Of a DNA stretch of 64,000 nt, positions 23,754-31,434 are shown one piece after another. Below the pieces are notes generated by a model. That model made no database searches. It had not been told where the DNA came from and was given only the letters and a program-made list of their open reading frames with translations. Made by a program: the position numbers and the translations under genes. The stretch's first letter is position 1. Each line of letters opens with the position of its first letter. Source of the DNA: Planktophila sp965267775 (GTDB lineage: Bacteria > Actinomycetota > Actinomycetes > Nanopelagicales > Nanopelagicaceae); contig OZ254140.1 in the NCBI GenBank assembly GCA_965267775.1, positions 496,001-560,000 of the forward strand. Reading direction: 5' to 3'.

Positions 23754-24716
23754 TTATTTAATTGATACCTTTACTGTGCTCTTGAGAGCGCCCCACATAT
23801 CTGCCTTTGCTGCAGCCGCAGCTGTGAGAGTACATGCGCCCTTTACCTCAACAACATTGAGCTCAACTCGGCAATTCTTAGAGTTCGATTTGTATGAGAC
23901 ATCGCTACCGAAGTTCGTTGTCGCAGGAAGAGCCTTTGTCTTTCCCTTGGCAATCGATAGTGAAGTCAGAGCAATCTTCTGAACTCCTGGAACTAACAGG
24001 AAGGGGAAGTTTCCTGAAGCTGCTGCAGTGGTCGCTGATGCTGTTGTTGAGTAAGCGAGGGCACACTGGCCAGAGCCTTTAAGGGCGGTGAAGATTCCAT
24101 TGTTGATTGTGCAATCTGGAGTCAGTGAAGTTAGAACCACAGCTGCTCCTGACTTAGCAGTTGCTACGACCTTCGCATCCGCGCGGTAGGCGAGATTGCT
24201 GGGAACATTTCGCACCAACGACGTTCCGTTGAGGGTTACCGTGATTTCATCTGCTGTAAGTACTGGAACGGCTGCACCAGATTTAAATGTGAGAGGGAAG
24301 AACTTGTCCTCCGAGAAATCTGTTGGGGCTGTGTGATCGAGACGGAAGAAGAGACCGCATTGCACCTTGGTGCAATCAACTGAGACACCTTTACCCACAA
24401 TCGAGCCCGCAACCTTTACTGCAATACCACCGGTAGAGCTGATAGATCCCTGACCGCCAGCAGCGGTGACCCACACCTGCAAGGTGTCGCTACATGTCGT
24501 TGGGCGAGCAGTGCCTACTGGTGCAACGCACTCTTGAATATACATTCCGGCTTGAGTAGGAAATTTAGTGAAGCCACCATTGATTGTGGCTCCTGCTGGG
24601 TCGAGATTTGTTAGGGGGCTACTTGCCCAACCGAATGTCTCGGCCTGTGCATTTGCGGTGAAGAGAAGCGAAGAAAGTGCAATAACTACTGCGGTAATCG
24701 CTGAACGTCTTTTCAT
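23754..24716 (-). CDS. secreted beta-rich protein, possibly neocarzinostatin-like, beside the haem importer
   Basis: A 320-residue exported protein with a clear signal peptide (MKRRSAITAVVIALSSLLF, cleavage after AQA near residue 25). The segment C-T-K-V-Q-C, then FFRLDHTAPTDFSEDKFFPLTF at about 140-165, repeats the layout of the C-terminus of the next secreted protein (C-K-K-V-K-C, RSDH, YIPITI). The two are therefore related. The cysteine pairs and Ig-like beta pattern resemble the neocarzinostatin fold, though this is a weak, by-eye match. Residues beyond 165 form a second Thr/Ala-rich domain. Its gene precedes hmuTUV in the divergent orientation, so a role in binding haem or iron outside the cell is inferred. 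Confidence 0.7.
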   Translation of the reverse strand: MKRRSAITAVVIALSSLLFTANAQAETFGWASSPLTNLDPAGATINGGFTKFPTQAGMYIQECVAPVGTARPTTCSDTLQVWVTAAGGQGSISSTGGIAVKVAGSIVGKGVSVDCTKVQCGLFFRLDHTAPTDFSEDKFFPLTFKSGAAVPVLTADEITVTLNGTSLVRNVPSNLAYRADAKVVATAKSGAAVVLTSLTPDCTINNGIFTALKGSGQCALAYSTTASATTAAASGNFPFLLVPGVQKIALTSLSIAKGKTKALPATTNFGSDVSYKSNSKNCRVELNVVEVKGACTLTAAAAAKADMWGALKSTVKVSIK

Positions 24717-24743
24717 TATTTTCCTTTGTTCGGTGAAGTAGAA

Positions 24744-25220
24744 CTACTTAATTGTGATCGGGATGTAAATGTCGTGGCTTCGATCGCCTTCGTGGAGATG
24801 ATCAGATCTCACAGTCATGGCGCACTTGACCTTCTTGCAATCAAACTTTCCAATCTTGCGCGTGACTTGAACTACCTCGGAGAATCGACCGCCAGCTGTG
24901 AAAGGTATCGCCAAGCCAATTCCGTAGGGAGGAGGATTTGATGAGATCCAATATGAAGCCTCGCCAGTTCCAGATTTATTGACTCCGCCGCCGCAAGGAG
25001 TCGGAGCGCTTCCTGCCTTTGGCACAACACAGAAAGCAAGGTAGATCCCAACGGTTTCATCGAAGTTCTTGCCGGTGACGACGACCTTTGAATTATTAGC
25101 AAGAACCTTTTGAGTAATCGTGATTGTTGCGCCATTGCTGCCCTGTGAAGTTGTAGCAGCATGGGCAGAAGTAGGCAGGGCGATAGCTATCGCTAAAACG
25201 AGAGAGACCCTACGTATCAT
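24744..25220 (-). CDS. secreted small beta-sandwich protein, relative of the neighbouring secreted protein
   Basis: A 158-residue exported protein with signal peptide (MIRRVSLVLAIAIALPTSAHA). The mature part (VTGKNFDETVGIYLAFCVV, a Gly/Pro-rich segment with a second cysteine, FDCKKVKCAMTVRSDH and a final YIPITI strand) resembles a single Ig-like, neocarzinostatin-type domain with two disulfides. It is shorter than, but clearly related to, the downstream 320-residue protein and lies 27 bases upstream of it in the same direction. The first gene leftward from the promoter shared with hmuT, it likely belongs to the same regulon. Haem capture is a hypothesis. Confidence 0.7.
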   Translation of the reverse strand: MIRRVSLVLAIAIALPTSAHAATTSQGSNGATITITQKVLANNSKVVVTGKNFDETVGIYLAFCVVPKAGSAPTPCGGGVNKSGTGEASYWISSNPPPYGIGLAIPFTAGGRFSEVVQVTRKIGKFDCKKVKCAMTVRSDHLHEGDRSHDIYIPITIK

Positions 25221-25254
25221 GGGTCAAGATTAAGGAAATACCGTTGAAAAGTTA

Positions 25255-25281
25255 TCCGACAAGAGTTGGCACGTTGTCGGA
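25255..25281. promoter_or_regulatory. inverted repeat in the divergent promoter between the secreted pair and hmuT
   Basis: TCCGACAA (25255-25262) and TTGTCGGA (25274-25281) are exact reverse complements with 11 bases between them, about 25 bases upstream of hmuT. It looks like an operator for a dimeric regulator of both directions. It does not match the iron boxes I know (DtxR/IdeR or Fur). Confidence 0.6.
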
Positions 25282-25305
25282 AACATCTCTGCCAGAATTA
25301 CCCCT

Positions 25306-26220
25306 ATGAAATTGAGGGCTCTTCTATGCGTAGCAGTGGCCCTTATTCCTATGACCGGCTGCGGAACGAGCGCTCCAGCTGCGATTGAAATCACAGCCAG
25401 CGATGTCACTTCGCTACGCATCACTTCGACGGAGTCACCAGTTTTTCAGAGAGTTGTCGCTCTCGCTAATGGATCTGCAGAAGTTATCGATGCTCTCGGC
25501 TTGAAGAAGATTCTTATCGGAAGAGATATCGCAAGCACTGACTCCTCTTTGAAATCTATTCCGATAGTGACCTCTGGCCACCAAGCGGTTGCCGAGAAAA
25601 TAATTTCACTCTCACCGGATCTTGTAATTATTGATGCTTCAGTAGGTCCATCGCAGGCAATTGATTCACTGAGAAAATCTGGCATCAGAGTTGTTTCCAT
25701 TAAGGAGACTTGGGATGTCGCGGGGATCTCGGCAAAAATAGGAGAGATAGCTTCAATTCTTAAAGTCAAGAAGAGCGGTCAAGCGCTCTCTAAGGAGATG
25801 GCTACCAGCATCTCCCGAAGCGCCGAGAAAGTATCTGGCTCACCACGAGTTGCCTTCCTCTATCTTCGCGGCGGCAATTCGATCTACCTCCTTGGCGGCA
25901 AAGGTTCTGGTGCAGATTCAATCTTGGAAGCCATTGGTGCTATCGATGTGGGAGCAGAGAAGAGTTCAATCGCCTTCTCAAATCTGACGAGTGAATCACT
26001 CGTGGGCACAAAGCCCGAGATCATTCTCGTGATGACTAAGGGCCTTGCATCCGTTGGAGGCGCTCAAGGATTGGTAAGTCTTCCAGGTATTGCCCAGACC
26101 GATGCTGGTAAGCAGGCTCGGATCATCGCCGTTGATGATTCACTCCTTCTCTCCTTCGGCCCACGAACTCCAGATCTACTCAATAAGTTGGCATCAGCGC
26201 TCAATGAGGTGCGCAAATGA
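25306..26220 (+). CDS. hmuT: HmuT-like haem/iron ABC transporter substrate-binding lipoprotein
   Basis: A 304-residue cluster A-type binding protein (BtuF/HmuT group). The N-terminal signal ends in a lipobox, MTGC with lipidated Cys19. The core VVALANGSAEVIDALGLKKILIGRD and the SLSPDLVIID strand are typical of periplasmic-type binding proteins with a rigid helical hinge. It overlaps the permease gene by four bases, giving a standard T-U-V operon. Haem is the most likely ligand, by analogy with corynebacterial hmuTUV and its secreted partners; cobalamin or a siderophore are alternatives. The operon shares an inverted repeat with the divergent secreted proteins. Confidence 0.82.
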   Translation: MKLRALLCVAVALIPMTGCGTSAPAAIEITASDVTSLRITSTESPVFQRVVALANGSAEVIDALGLKKILIGRDIASTDSSLKSIPIVTSGHQAVAEKIISLSPDLVIIDASVGPSQAIDSLRKSGIRVVSIKETWDVAGISAKIGEIASILKVKKSGQALSKEMATSISRSAEKVSGSPRVAFLYLRGGNSIYLLGGKGSGADSILEAIGAIDVGAEKSSIAFSNLTSESLVGTKPEIILVMTKGLASVGGAQGLVSLPGIAQTDAGKQARIIAVDDSLLLSFGPRTPDLLNKLASALNEVRK

Positions 26221-27203
26221 TGTCGGTTCGAAATCGCAGAATTCTCCTTCTTGCAATTCTCATATCTATTGCAGGATTCATTCTGATTGCTCTCTCCACA
26301 GGAAGCGCATCGATTGATTCTCCATGGCGCTACATATTCCATCCCTCAATTTCTGGACCAGCTCACGACATCATCTGGGGAATCAGATTCCCACGTATTC
26401 TTGCCGCCCTGCTTGTTGGTCTCGCACTCGGCGTTGCAGGTGCTCTCTCGCAATCTGCAACTAATAATCCACTCGCAGATCCATCGATCATTGGTACATC
26501 TGCTGGCGCAGCATTAGGTGCTGCCATTGCGCTGACGCTTGGAGTTGCCTCAATCGGAACCTTCTCCATCACTATTGCTGCAACTATCGGTGCGCTCATT
26601 GCTTCACTCCTCACGATGGCGCTCTCTAAGAGCGCGCTTCACTTGGTGATTATTGGAATTGCAACCTCTGCGCTCTTTAGCGCAATCTCTGGACTTGCAA
26701 TCTCAATCGCTGATAATCCTGAGGCACGTTCAATCTCATTCTGGTCACTTGGTTCACTTGCTCTCGCAAACTCAGCCACTGTGAATGTCCTAGCGCCAGT
26801 AGTACTTGTGACATCGATTGCCGGCTGGTTCTACTCACAGAAAATGGATCTCCTTGTACTGGGTGATCGCGAAGTTGAATATCTCGGCCACCGTCCGCAG
26901 CGGATTCGCCTCATTGGATTTCTCATCACCTCGATATTAATTGCCTCAACTGTCAGCGCTGTGGGTTCAATCGCCTTTCTTGCACTTGCAGCGCCACACA
27001 TCACTCGTTTTCTCATTGGACCGACAAATAGACCGTTGGTTATCGGCTCTGGTGTTATTGGTGCAGGCTTACTTCTGATAGCAGATACAGCAGCCCGCGC
27101 TATTGCCTCACCACTTGAACTTCCGATCGGATTGATTACCTCACTCATTGGCGCCCCAATTCTTGTATTAGTCCTTCGTAAGAGCAGTGAGGTCTGGCGA
27201 TGA
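26217..27203 (+). CDS. hmuU: HmuU-like haem/iron ABC transporter permease
   Basis: A 328-residue FecCD-family permease with about 10 transmembrane helices. The first helix, the GIRFPRILAALLVGLALGVAGALSQ segment and the FLALAAPHITRF(L) coupling motif mark this class. It starts within the binding-protein gene and overlaps the ATPase gene by four bases, so all three are translationally coupled. It forms the membrane channel of the importer; the substrate follows from the binding protein and is most likely haem. Confidence 0.85.
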   Translation: MMSVRNRRILLLAILISIAGFILIALSTGSASIDSPWRYIFHPSISGPAHDIIWGIRFPRILAALLVGLALGVAGALSQSATNNPLADPSIIGTSAGAALGAAIALTLGVASIGTFSITIAATIGALIASLLTMALSKSALHLVIIGIATSALFSAISGLAISIADNPEARSISFWSLGSLALANSATVNVLAPVVLVTSIAGWFYSQKMDLLVLGDREVEYLGHRPQRIRLIGFLITSILIASTVSAVGSIAFLALAAPHITRFLIGPTNRPLVIGSGVIGAGLLLIADTAARAIASPLELPIGLITSLIGAPILVLVLRKSSEVWR

Positions 27204-27811
27204 TTGAGATCAAGGAGCTATTTCTTAAGCGCGGCCACCGCGAGATCATCAATAATTTCAGCTGCACCATCCCAGAGGGCGCAATTACCGCAATCATCGG
27301 ATCCAACGGCGTAGGTAAGTCAACGCTTCTCGCTGCGATTGCGGGGGAGCGCTTCTCTACCACTGGTGAAATCCTCGTCAACGGTCTTTCAACCGCTTCT
27401 ATCAGCATCGAAGAGTTTTCAAAGATTCGATCTGTCGCCCAACAAAGTCATAGTTATTGGATGGCGTATTCGGCTCGAGAGATTCTCGCCCTTGGAAATG
27501 ATGAAACGTCAGAGGCGAAATCTTCTGAGATTCTTCGCGCTTTAGATATGGAGGACTTCCTCGATCAGAAGGTCACCGCTCTCTCAGGCGGCCAACTTCA
27601 GCGCATTGAAATCGCGCGTGCATTTATGCGCGATACGCCTCTTGTGCTCCTCGATGAACCATTCGCATCACAGGATGTTTCCTCGATCGAGCGGCTAAAG
27701 AAGTTCCTCATCGCTCAGAAGAGCGAAGGAAAGACAATTGTGATTGTGGCTCATGCCCGCCGAGAAGAATTATCGTGGTGCGACAAAGTGATTGAGTTAG
27801 AAGCTAAATAG
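27200..27811 (+). CDS. hmuV: HmuV-like haem/iron ABC transporter ATPase
   Basis: A 203-residue ABC ATPase powering the importer. Walker A is GSNGVGKST near residues 34-42, the Q-loop is Q-Q-S-H-S-Y-W, the signature LSGGQLQR lies near 130-137 and Walker B is LVLLDEPF. At 203 residues it is shorter than the roughly 250 usual for haem-type ATPases, lacking mostly C-terminal sequence after the H-loop (IVAHARRE). All catalytic motifs are intact, so it is a compact version rather than a broken one. It converges on and overlaps the Nudix gene by eight bases. Confidence 0.87.
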   Translation: MIEIKELFLKRGHREIINNFSCTIPEGAITAIIGSNGVGKSTLLAAIAGERFSTTGEILVNGLSTASISIEEFSKIRSVAQQSHSYWMAYSAREILALGNDETSEAKSSEILRALDMEDFLDQKVTALSGGQLQRIEIARAFMRDTPLVLLDEPFASQDVSSIERLKKFLIAQKSEGKTIVIVAHARREELSWCDKVIELEAK

Positions 27812-28292
27812 CGCGTTCGATTGCATCTTCAGCAGTCAGCCGTAGAGCAGGCCAGCTCTTTGCAAAACTTGGATGAAGTGGCAAACGCTCAACATCATCA
27901 AGGGCCACCCATCGCACTTCATGTGATTCATCGTTGAGTTCGTGGCCCTCTAAGTTATTGCTCGCTATTGCAATCACTGTGGAGTAACTCCAGCCATTGT
28001 GATCATCGGTAAAAGTTGTAAGCGGAGTTACATCATCTGGGTTGATACCTGTCTCTTCAACCGCTTCACGAATGGCCGCTTCAACAACGCTTTCATGTGA
28101 ATCGCGCGCACCACCAGGAATTCCCCATGTATCACCGTTATGGACCCATGGCGCTCGATGTTGAAGGAAGATCTCACCGCTTCGAATTAAGAGAATTCCA
28201 GCAGCGCCGTGCTTGCCCCAATGCTTCGAACCACAGGCGCACTCAATCCAGCCATCTCCATCGCGCGCGCTCACGCACCTAGAGTTCCACAT
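27804..28292 (-). CDS. Nudix hydrolase
   Basis: A 162-residue pyrophosphohydrolase with a perfect Nudix box G-x5-E-x7-REUxEExGU at residues 61-83 (E67, R75, E76, E79, E80). The N-terminal ECACGSKHWGKHGAAG segment, with two Cys and a His, is a recurring feature of one actinobacterial Nudix subgroup. Its substrate could be oxidised or dinucleotide-type compounds; none can be fixed from sequence. It is divergent from the secreted PKD-like gene and convergent with hmuV. Confidence 0.92.
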   Translation of the reverse strand: MWNSRCVSARDGDGWIECACGSKHWGKHGAAGILLIRSGEIFLQHRAPWVHNGDTWGIPGGARDSHESVVEAAIREAVEETGINPDDVTPLTTFTDDHNGWSYSTVIAIASNNLEGHELNDESHEVRWVALDDVERLPLHPSFAKSWPALRLTAEDAIERAI

Positions 28293-28353
28293 TTATCCAC
28301 AGATGTCTCTGCCACTGGGTTTTAAGAGTGCGCCAATATCTAATCTCCGCCAG

Positions 28354-29079
28354 ATGAAACGAACCTTCGCATTATCGCTAGTGATCTCAATTCTTACCTC
28401 GCCGACTACGCAGGCTGCAGATTGCATTGAGAAGGCATGCATTGATGTTTATACCCAAGATGGTCATATCGTCATTGAAGGTCGCAAGGGGAGCGGTCCC
28501 AAGTCAACAAAGGTGGTCATACCTGCACCGAAGAAGAGCTCAACACCGAAGCCAAAAGCGACGAAGAAAGTCGTGGCACCTCTTCCTACGACGAAGACGA
28601 GCAAGAAGCCTGTGGTGAAGAAAGTTCAGAAGAAGGCGAAGGTAAAGAAGAGTTCAACATCTGCAACATCGCTCCAAGATAAATTGGTCGAGACGATTCC
28701 AACGGCAGGAATTTCATATCAGCCCTCTTTCTCGCCTCTCGTAAAGACGCCGGTCTACTTCTGGTCCGATATTCCAACACTTGTCACAAAGAACGTTGAG
28801 ATTGTCGGCGAGGTAGTTGAGGTGCGGTTGCGCCCCACCTTTATCTGGCATTACGGCGATGGCGTCTTCTACATGACTCGCAAAGTCGGTGCTGCATTTC
28901 CTGACGGCGAGATTCGACATTCCTACTCAAAACCTGGCCATTACCTCATCGAATTAATCACTCGGTGGGATGGCGAATTCACTATTGATGGCATCTCCAC
29001 TCGAATCCCAGGAGAGATCACCACTGTCTCAGTTCTACCTATCACCGTTGTCGCCGCCCCTATCCGCTTTATGAATTGA
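28354..29079 (+). CDS. secreted protein with Lys/Pro-rich linker and PKD-like domain
   Basis: A 241-residue exported protein. I use ATG 28354, which gives a clean signal peptide (MKRTFALSLVISILTS, cleavage near TQA). A long Lys/Pro/Thr/Ser-rich segment (about residues 55-105, many KK and KPK repeats) precedes a C-terminal beta-sandwich. The WHYGDGVFY and HSYSKPGHYLIEL motifs are reminiscent of a PKD (polycystic kidney disease) domain. The basic segment may bind acidic wall polymers. The upstream longer frame would cross the divergent Nudix start. The gene is 7 bases from the DUF4192 gene. Confidence 0.72.
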   Translation: MKRTFALSLVISILTSPTTQAADCIEKACIDVYTQDGHIVIEGRKGSGPKSTKVVIPAPKKSSTPKPKATKKVVAPLPTTKTSKKPVVKKVQKKAKVKKSSTSATSLQDKLVETIPTAGISYQPSFSPLVKTPVYFWSDIPTLVTKNVEIVGEVVEVRLRPTFIWHYGDGVFYMTRKVGAAFPDGEIRHSYSKPGHYLIELITRWDGEFTIDGISTRIPGEITTVSVLPITVVAAPIRFMN

Positions 29080-29085
29080 GGAGAA

Positions 29086-30078
29086 ATGCCCACACTTACT
29101 TCCGCTCACGATCTCATCACCGCAGTTCCTTTTCTCATCGGCTTTCATCCAACACGATCAATCGTGCTCATCTCCGTCAAAGGCGAATCCGTCGGGCTTG
29201 CAATGCGTATCGACCTGCCAGAGCAGTTAGATAGCGATGCAATTGATCTCTTGGCTCATCACTTCATTAAAGATGAGGCAGATGCTGCACTCCTAGTGGC
29301 ATATATGCCGATCGAAAGAGAGGATGGTGATTCACTCCTTATTTCACTCGGTGCAGGTCTTATCCGTAGCGGCGTCGCGATTCAAGAGTCAATTGTCGTC
29401 AGAGATGGTCGTTATCGATCCATCATCTGTCGAGATCTCGAATGTTGCCCTGAGTTAGGTATAACGGTGCCTGAAATAGATGAGTCGCAGATAGCTGCTG
29501 AACATGTTGTCGCAGGAATTCCGATGCCATATGCGAATATTGCAGAGCTAATAGAGACACTCGCTGCTGATCCATCCTCTTTTGACTTTGATTGGAGCGA
29601 TGAGGTTGCCAATCACTTCATTGCAGAAGATGCCGAAGATATTGGTGCACTTCGACGCGATGGCGTAGAGAGCATGGAGCTCTTACTTGATGAATATCGA
29701 ATAGGTCGAGGACCGACCAACCGGAGGCTAGTTGCGCGAATGATCGGACGGATGAGCGATGTCCAGGTCCGCGATTACGCACTTGGCGTTCATAGTGAAG
29801 ATACCTACGATCTCTACTTCACCATGTGGCGTGAATTATTACGCCTTGCCCCTCGAGGGTTTGTATCGCCGATTGCATGCATAGTTGGTGCAATGGCTTA
29901 CGAAAGCGGTGATGGCGCACTGGCTCAGAGAGCGTTAGATCGTGCCTTCGAAGATGATGACCGCTACCCACTGGCCAGTTTGCTCCGACGAGTCTTTAAC
30001 GCCGGGTGGCCTCCAGAGTCCTTCGCCTCAATGCGAGCAGAACTCCACCCCAAGGTAATTGCGGCAATATTTGAATAG
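29086..30078 (+). CDS. DUF4192 family protein
   Basis: A 330-residue protein of the actinobacterial DUF4192 family. The opening LTSAHDLITAVPFLIGFHPTRSIVLI is diagnostic: it corresponds to the D-L-L-A-A-V-P-x-L-L-G-F-x-P block of the family. It lacks a signal peptide and membrane segments, so it is cytoplasmic. The rest is mixed alpha/beta with a helical C-terminal half. No biochemical function is established. GAGGAG precedes the start ATG. Confidence 0.85.
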   Translation: MPTLTSAHDLITAVPFLIGFHPTRSIVLISVKGESVGLAMRIDLPEQLDSDAIDLLAHHFIKDEADAALLVAYMPIEREDGDSLLISLGAGLIRSGVAIQESIVVRDGRYRSIICRDLECCPELGITVPEIDESQIAAEHVVAGIPMPYANIAELIETLAADPSSFDFDWSDEVANHFIAEDAEDIGALRRDGVESMELLLDEYRIGRGPTNRRLVARMIGRMSDVQVRDYALGVHSEDTYDLYFTMWRELLRLAPRGFVSPIACIVGAMAYESGDGALAQRALDRAFEDDDRYPLASLLRRVFNAGWPPESFASMRAELHPKVIAAIFE

Positions 30079-30111
30079 TGCGCAGGTAGTGGGATGGGTT
30101 AGAATTTCGCT

Positions 30112-30218
30112 AGGTCATGAGTTTCGACGTTAAGCCCCGGCTAGTCGGACGGCAACCCTCCACCGCGGTGGGGTGCTCTGGGTGACGACCAGGTAGTTCA
30201 TCACAGGTGATGAGCTGC
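30112..30218 (+). promoter_or_regulatory. SAM-IV riboswitch upstream of metX
   Basis: Recognisable conserved SAM-IV blocks: GGTCATGAG, AAGCCCCGGCTAG, GGCAACCCTCC, CGCGGTGGGGTGC and GGGTGACGACC. P1 is GGTC (30113-30116) with GACC (30187-30190). The downstream pseudoknot-side hairpin TTCATCAC/GTGATGAG follows. SAM-IV is mainly actinobacterial. It should reduce metX expression when S-adenosylmethionine is plentiful. Confidence 0.93.
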
Positions 30219-30240
30219 AAGTGCGTGAAGGAAGTCCGTA

Positions 30241-31341
30241 ATGAGTAGAACCATCAATCACGATGTCACTGGCGCATGGCTTGAGGGCGATGATCCGGGC
30301 GAACGAAAATTTATTAAAATTGGTTTCCTCCTTCTTGAAAATGGCGAAGTTCTTCCGGATATCACTATCGCCTACCAAACATGGGGCACGCTCAACGCCG
30401 CTAAAGACAATGTCATTCTTATCAACCATGCGATGACCGGTTGGTCTGATGTTCCAGCATGGTGGCCGCAGATGGTGGGCCCAGGTCTTCCATTTGATAC
30501 CGATAAATATTTCATCGTTTGTCCAAACGTCATCGGTGGGTGTCAAGGCTCAACAGGGCCATCGAGTATTGCACCTGATGGAAAGCGTTACGGTTCTCGC
30601 TTTCCCATCATCACTATTCGCGACATGGTTAACGCCGAAGTTGCATTTAGCAACGCGCTAGGAATTGATAAGTATTTATTGTCAGTAGGTCCTTCGTTAG
30701 GTGGAATGCGTTCACTCGAATGGGCGATTCAATTACCTGAGCGAGTAGGTGCAATCTGCACAATCGGTTCATCTGCCGTTGCTACTGGCGATCAGATCGG
30801 AACAGCGTCGATTCAGATACGCGCAATCAAGAGCGATCCACTCTTTAATAAGGGCGATTACTACGATCAAGAGCGCGGACCTGTTGAAGGCATGGGTATC
30901 GCTCGCCGAATAGCTCATCTGACTTATCGCACTGAGTCTGAGATGGATGTTCGCTTTGGCCGCCAGTTACAGGGAGATGAGACGGGGCGATATGCCGTTG
31001 AGTCATACCTCGATCATCAGGCAAATAAGCTAGCCAAGCGCTTTGATGCCAACACCTATATAGCCTTGACCGATGCGATGAATTCTCACGATGTGGGTCG
31101 AGATCGCGGGGGAGTTGCAGAGGCCCTGCAATCAATCTCAGTGCCTGTCGTAGTGGTCTCAATCGATACCGACCGCCTCTTCCCACCTCGACTTCAAGTT
31201 GAGATATCTGAGCTCGTTCCGACTGCGCAGCCTCTGATTTCCATTAATTCTGACTTCGGCCACGATGGATTCTTGGTTGAGGCCGAATCTGTGGGGGCGG
31301 CGGTCCGCCACGCCCTCGCCATTGCGCAAAATTCACGCTGA
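30241..31341 (+). CDS. metX: homoserine O-acetyltransferase
   Basis: A 366-residue alpha/beta-hydrolase-fold enzyme that activates homoserine for methionine synthesis. The nucleophile Ser152 lies in SVGPSLGGMRSLEW, the acid is in the IDTDRLFPP region and the catalytic His is near 341 in DFGHDGFLVE. INHAMTGWSD is the oxyanion-region strand. The SxGxSxGG-type elbow has Leu in place of the common Met. It could be a succinyl- rather than acetyl-transferase, but actinobacterial homologues are acetyltransferases. Regulation is by the SAM-IV riboswitch directly upstream, with GAAGGAAG as the ribosome site. No metY is present in the window. Confidence 0.94.
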   Translation: MSRTINHDVTGAWLEGDDPGERKFIKIGFLLLENGEVLPDITIAYQTWGTLNAAKDNVILINHAMTGWSDVPAWWPQMVGPGLPFDTDKYFIVCPNVIGGCQGSTGPSSIAPDGKRYGSRFPIITIRDMVNAEVAFSNALGIDKYLLSVGPSLGGMRSLEWAIQLPERVGAICTIGSSAVATGDQIGTASIQIRAIKSDPLFNKGDYYDQERGPVEGMGIARRIAHLTYRTESEMDVRFGRQLQGDETGRYAVESYLDHQANKLAKRFDANTYIALTDAMNSHDVGRDRGGVAEALQSISVPVVVVSIDTDRLFPPRLQVEISELVPTAQPLISINSDFGHDGFLVEAESVGAAVRHALAIAQNSR

Positions 31342-31360
31342 AAAGCGAAATTCGTCTGGG

Positions 31361-31366
31361 TATAAT
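31361..31366 (+). promoter_or_regulatory. promoter -10 element upstream of the principal sigma factor gene
   Basis: A perfect TATAAT at 31361-31366 lies 20 bases after the metX stop. The corresponding -35 is weak. Two 9-base direct repeats AGTTCGAAA (31385-31393 and 31410-31418) follow in the presumed leader. Confidence 0.6.
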
Positions 31367-31434
31367 ATGCCTATCACTTCGAGCAGTTCGAAATAAAGGT
31401 TTCGAGATTAGTTCGAAAAAACCAAAGGACAATT

